NCBI GenBank assembly: GCA_034101475.1
Contig: JAXEJQ010000106.1
Coordinates: 1-64,000 of the forward strand
Direction: 5' to 3'
Length of the DNA: 64,000 bases
DNA from: Limivivens sp034101475
GTDB lineage: Bacteria; Bacillota; Clostridia; Lachnospirales; Lachnospiraceae
A program made the position numbers and the translations under genes. The number at the start of each line of letters is the position of its first letter. The stretch's first letter is position 1. The notes beneath the pieces were generated by a model that worked only from the letters and a program-made list of their open reading frames with translations, made no database searches and was not told the origin of the DNA. Positions 60,499 to 64,000 of this stretch are shown here, piece by piece.

Positions 60499-61479
60499 TC
60501 ACAGATCTCCGTAAACCATATTCGCCTTGAGGGCCGCGCCCAGCAGGTTTGCGTCATTGCGGAACTGACACCGGTCAATGACCGTGCTGAGGAACCGTAC
60601 ATGATTAAAATGTTCATCGGAAATCCGCTCGTATTCCGCCTTCACCCGGTCCATAAACCAGTCTTCCTCGGAAATGCCGCCTCCGATACACAGAATCTCC
60701 GGATTGACAGCCACCACAATACTCAGGCACTGCACCGCAATCCGATGAATCCAGTCATCCACCATTTCCTTGGCAAGCGGTTCCCCTGCAAAGGCCCGTT
60801 TTGTAATCTCCTCGCCCAGAGTCACCTGCCTGTCCTCAGGCGCCTTTTCATTATAGCGGTTTACCAGTCCGATCATGCCGATAACCCTTCCGGTTTTCAT
60901 GACCTCCCCGGTTTTTTCGTTATGATAGGCCATGAAATGAAATTCTCCGGCAAAGTTATCCGCCCCCGCAAAGACGTCATCCTCCAGACAGATACAGCCG
61001 CCTCCGCCCGTACCGATAATCAGATAAGCTGAAAGCTTTGTTCCTCTGGCTCTGCCCATTTTCAGCTCACAAAGCCCTGCCGCCTTCGCGTCGTTGATGG
61101 CGGCTGTGGAAATGCCGGTCCGCTTTTCCATTTCCATGGCAATATTGGTATCATAAAGGGCCGCAAGCTTCGGCGCGGCATAGCTTCGCACATGAAATTC
61201 CCGGTCCACCAGCCCCGGAGCGCTGACACCGATGAGCTCCACACCCTCCAGCGACGGGATATTGGCAGCCACATAGTCAAAAAATTCCGTCCCTGTCTTC
61301 GCCTCGATGGTAGGCGCCTTGGACCGGGAGCGGATCTGACCGTCCTCTTCCACAATACCGTATTTGATAAAGGTCCCGCCAATGTCAATCGCCAGAGTTT
61401 TCCGAAATGTCACGGCACCGGGAGCTTCCGGCTCCCTTTTCCGGAATGTCCCGGTGCGGGGTTCTTCCGCCGCCGTCAT
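60499..61479 (-). CDS. ROK family sugar kinase-like protein
   Basis: A 326-aa protein. DIGGTFIKYGIV near 30 (phosphate 1), GVSAPGLVD near 85, INDAKAAGL near 128 and IIGTGGGGCI near 155 are ROK motifs. The zinc-binding CxCGxxGCxE loop of the family is missing: the place is taken by ADNFAGEFHFMAYHNEKTG. So it may be a kinase of the zinc-free subgroup; no HTH is present, so it is not a repressor. The ATG at 61479 overlaps the GH1 stop by four bases and follows GGGGAGGATCTGGA. It would phosphorylate the sugar released by neighbouring hydrolases. Confidence 0.85.
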   Translation of the reverse strand: MTAAEEPRTGTFRKREPEAPGAVTFRKTLAIDIGGTFIKYGIVEEDGQIRSRSKAPTIEAKTGTEFFDYVAANIPSLEGVELIGVSAPGLVDREFHVRSYAAPKLAALYDTNIAMEMEKRTGISTAAINDAKAAGLCELKMGRARGTKLSAYLIIGTGGGGCICLEDDVFAGADNFAGEFHFMAYHNEKTGEVMKTGRVIGMIGLVNRYNEKAPEDRQVTLGEEITKRAFAGEPLAKEMVDDWIHRIAVQCLSIVVAVNPEILCIGGGISEEDWFMDRVKAEYERISDEHFNHVRFLSTVIDRCQFRNDANLLGAALKANMVYGDL

Positions 61480-62939
61480 TCCAGATCCTCCCCGCAGGAC
61501 GCGATGCATTTTTTGTACCAGTAGAAGGAGTCCTTCCGATAACGCCGGTTGCTGCCCTTTCCTTCCTCGTCCCGATCCACATAGATCACGCCGTAGCGCT
61601 TGTTCATTTCAATAGTACCGCAGGAAACAATGTCGATGATTCCCCACATGGTATAGCCCAGAAGCTCCACGCCGTCTTTCACCGCTTCCTTCATCTGCTT
61701 CACATGCTCCCGCAGATATGCGATCCGGTAGGGATCGTGGACGGAACCGTCCTCTTCCAGCTTATCGTAAGCGCCGATTCCGTTTTCTGCGATGAAAACG
61801 GGAAGCTGATAGCGGTCATACATCTCATTCAGGGAAATCCGGATTCCAATGGGATCAATCTGCCATCCCCAGTCGCTCATTTTCAGGTATGGATTCCGGT
61901 TTCCGGAAACCAGGTTTCCGCTGGTTTTTTCATAATTGGTATCCGTAGTCGCCACCATGGACATATAATAGGAGAACGCCAGGAAATTCACCGTATTTTC
62001 AGCCAGAATCTCGTCATCTCCCGGCTCCTTATGAATCTGAATGTGATTTTCCGCAAACATCCGCTCCATATAAGCGGGATATTTTCCCCGGGCCATCACA
62101 TCCGTATAAAAATAGTTCTTATAGTTTTCCTCCAGAATACCCTGCATCACATCCTCCGGCTTACAGGTGGCCGGATAGGTGGTAAACCGGGCAATCATGC
62201 CGCCTACCATAGGATTGGGCAGCATCTCCCGGGCAGCCTGAATGGCCAGGGCATTGGCCAGGAACTGATGATGGGTGCACTGAAAAATCGCGCTCTCATA
62301 ATCCTCTTCCTGATCCCTGATCAGACAGCATCCGTTATAGGGATTAAACCGGGCGCAGTTGATCTCATTGAACGGAAGCCAGTAATCCACCAGATCTCCC
62401 AGATACTGATACAGTGTTTTCGCATATTTTACATAAAAATCAATGAGCTTTCTGTTTTTCCAGCCGCCGTACTCCGTCACCAGCTTCACCGGAATCCCGT
62501 AGTGGAGCATGGTGGCAAAGACCTTCATTCCCCGTTTATGGCATTCGGTAAACAGATCGATATAAAAGTTCAGTCCCTCCTGATTTGGTTCTTCATCATC
62601 CCCGTTTGGATAAATTCTGGCCCAGCAGATAGACGTCCGGAAAATTTTCATTCCCATTTCTTCCATCAGTGCCAGGTCCTCTTTGTAGGTATGATAGAAA
62701 TCAATGCCCCAGCGGAAGGGATAATGTGTCATGTCCGTATCGGTCAGCGCTTTCTCGAAAATCTCCGTAGTCATATTGATATTGCGCATTTCTGTCCGCT
62801 TTGCCTTGTCCCAGGAAGCGTCAAAATAGCGCAGATCCTGGGTATCCAGGCCCTTTCCGCCCTCCAGATAAGCGCCGTCCGCCTGAGCGGCAGCCACTGC
62901 TCCGCCCCATAAAAATGATTCTGAAAATCCCTGTTTCAT
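61476..62939 (-). CDS. GH1 family 6-phospho-beta-glucosidase
   Basis: A 487-aa enzyme. FLWGGAVAAAQADGAYLEGGKG at the N-terminus, PFNEINC near 185 (acid/base Glu) and PVFIAENGIGAYD near 380 (nucleophile Glu) define GH1. The ending SFYWYKKCIASCGEDLE and MFRTSICWARIYPNG-like block near 80 resemble the BglA/AscB phospho-glucosidases. There is no PTS gene in the window, so the phospho-specificity is inferred from similarity only. First gene shared with ROK and the broken hydrolase. Confidence 0.88.
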   Translation of the reverse strand: MKQGFSESFLWGGAVAAAQADGAYLEGGKGLDTQDLRYFDASWDKAKRTEMRNINMTTEIFEKALTDTDMTHYPFRWGIDFYHTYKEDLALMEEMGMKIFRTSICWARIYPNGDDEEPNQEGLNFYIDLFTECHKRGMKVFATMLHYGIPVKLVTEYGGWKNRKLIDFYVKYAKTLYQYLGDLVDYWLPFNEINCARFNPYNGCCLIRDQEEDYESAIFQCTHHQFLANALAIQAAREMLPNPMVGGMIARFTTYPATCKPEDVMQGILEENYKNYFYTDVMARGKYPAYMERMFAENHIQIHKEPGDDEILAENTVNFLAFSYYMSMVATTDTNYEKTSGNLVSGNRNPYLKMSDWGWQIDPIGIRISLNEMYDRYQLPVFIAENGIGAYDKLEEDGSVHDPYRIAYLREHVKQMKEAVKDGVELLGYTMWGIIDIVSCGTIEMNKRYGVIYVDRDEEGKGSNRRYRKDSFYWYKKCIASCGEDLE

Positions 62940-62990
62940 CTTTTTACCCTCATCTCATGGTCTGCCGCGGTTCCCGCATGGGAATCGCAG

Positions 62991-64000
62991 CTACCGGTTT
63001 AATTTTGGCTTTACATCCTTCGGCATCAATGATACAAAGGGATGCTCACCCATCCGTTCCTTCAGTTCCTCTTTTGCCTCCCGAACCAGTGTCGGATCCT
63101 CGAACAGATCCACTGCCGTACAGGCCATAACTTTTGCCGCATACAGTTCGCCCTTGTGCATCAGCGGCTCTTTGCCCTGGGCAACCGCCTGCCAGGAATG
63201 CAGGGCTGTTCCCGCCGCGTAAGTGGCCGCGTGAAGCTGCACGGTCGGACAGGTCATGCTCACATCACCCACATCCGTGGAACCGAACAGCAGCGGTTCA
63301 TTGGCAGACTCCGGAACAATAAAATCATAAATCTCTTTGCCCTTATGCTCCATCACCAGCGGACGTTCCGATTTGGTCAGCGAATCCAGCAGCTCCTGGA
63401 AGGTCACATCCTTTTCTGAAATGGTTTCCCGGATCCTCCGCGCCGTCTCATAATCCTCTTTGGTATATTCCGGAAGGCCGATTTCCACCATGTTCCGATG
63501 CATCACGTGATTCAGGCAGTCATTGGGCATCAGGCTGTTAACACCCCGGATATACTCAACCTCCACCTGGGTTCCGGTCATCAGCGCCGCCCCTTTGGCA
63601 ATATTTCCGATCCGCTCATACATTTCCTGAACATAATGGGGTTCCGGCGCTCTCATGTAATAGAAAACCGAAGCGTGGGACTGAACCACATTGGGGGATT
63701 TTCCGCCGGTATCCGTGATGGCATAATGGATTCTCGCATTGGAAATCACATGCTCCCGGAGGTAATTGGCTCCCACGTCCATCAGCTCCACCGCGTCCAG
63801 AGCGCTTCTTTCGATATGCGCCAGACCGCCCGCATGGGCGCTGACTCCCTGAAAATGATAAATCGCGCTGATGTTTGCCAGGCACCTGCCGGTAAAAAGT
63901 CCCGTCTGATCGGAAGGGTGCCAGGTAATGGCACAGTCCACGCCCTCAAAGGCTCCGTCCCGTACCATAAAGGACTTTCCCGCTCCGCCTTCTTCTCCCG
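62991..64000 (-). CDS. M20-family amidohydrolase (AbgB-like), 5' part cut off by the window
   Basis: The last 336 or so residues of a metal-dependent amidohydrolase. GEEGGAGKSFMVRDGAF at the edge, ITWHPSDQ, HFQGVSAHAGG and a final STDVGDVSMTCPTVQLHA block match AbgB, which cleaves p-aminobenzoyl-glutamate and related amides. The frame is open to base 64000, so the true start lies outside. It ends 51 bp before the GH1 gene on the same strand and may be co-transcribed. Confidence 0.85.
   Translation of the reverse strand, partial: GEEGGAGKSFMVRDGAFEGVDCAITWHPSDQTGLFTGRCLANISAIYHFQGVSAHAGGLAHIERSALDAVELMDVGANYLREHVISNARIHYAITDTGGKSPNVVQSHASVFYYMRAPEPHYVQEMYERIGNIAKGAALMTGTQVEVEYIRGVNSLMPNDCLNHVMHRNMVEIGLPEYTKEDYETARRIRETISEKDVTFQELLDSLTKSERPLVMEHKGKEIYDFIVPESANEPLLFGSTDVGDVSMTCPTVQLHAATYAAGTALHSWQAVAQGKEPLMHKGELYAAKVMACTAVDLFEDPTLVREAKEELKERMGEHPFVSLMPKDVKPKLNR

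Overview
The window looks like chromosomal DNA from a spore-forming, anaerobic, gut-type member of the Clostridia, most likely Lachnospiraceae. The evidence is moderate GC with AGGAGG-type ribosome binding sites and some GTG/TTG starts, sporulation genes (ytvI, spmB), a flavodiiron/rubredoxin oxygen-defence operon, a YesM/YesN-type two-component pair beside a sugar ABC transporter, and several carbohydrate-active enzymes. No rRNA, tRNA, CRISPR array or phage block was seen. The assignment to a family is inference.

Layout. The left edge (1-137) is the 5' end of a group II intron on the minus strand, placed directly behind a terminator. At 0.2-6.4 kb are a secreted C-type-lectin protein, YtvI, an RluA-type pseudouridine synthase and a DUF885 protein. 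At 6.6-12.2 kb are two ABC-2 transporter sets, with a GntR and a MarR regulator. At 12.5-15.2 kb is a rubredoxin plus flavodiiron-rubredoxin-reductase operon, then a SWIM/SNF2 helicase (15.6-18.9). At 19.2-25.5 kb are an M23 peptidase, SpmB, a HAD phosphatase, phospholipid genes (pssA, psd), a flippase-like protein and a PAP2 protein. At 25.6-30.4 kb are ftsH, an HPr-like protein, lactate dehydrogenase and a newly noticed 32-codon gene. At 30.5-40 kb is a sugar-uptake operon (binding protein, two permeases, GH13 enzyme, uroporphyrinogen-decarboxylase-like protein) divergent from yesN/yesM-type regulators. At 40-50 kb are an M28 peptidase, a GH78-like enzyme, MATE, HD phosphohydrolase, SPFH protein, DsbA-like protein and a zinc/cadmium P-type ATPase. 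At 50-54.3 kb is a heterodimeric ABC exporter behind a long leader. At 54.6-64 kb are an M42 peptidase, an ABC-class ATPase with no normal start codon, a glycoside hydrolase broken by an in-frame stop, a ROK kinase, a GH1 enzyme and a partial M20 peptidase.

The most unusual signal is a set of three families of short, non-coding, hairpin-rich repeats (called F1, F2 and F3 here). They do not lie at random. Copies begin exactly at stop codons (flippase, P-type ATPase, probably lactate dehydrogenase) or within about 10 bases of a -10 box (yesN, M42 peptidase, SPFH, ABC-class ATPase; a 74-aa gene at slightly greater distance). At the M23 peptidase they are read through and form the C-terminus. Such elements would become the ends of transcripts.

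Other notable signals are a roughly 360-nt leader before the ABC exporter with three micro-ORFs and three hairpins, two of them followed by five T; a SmtB/CzrA-like operator before the metal ATPase with no ArsR gene nearby; a palindrome over the -10 box of an ABC operon; and a complete small transcription unit upstream of ldh.
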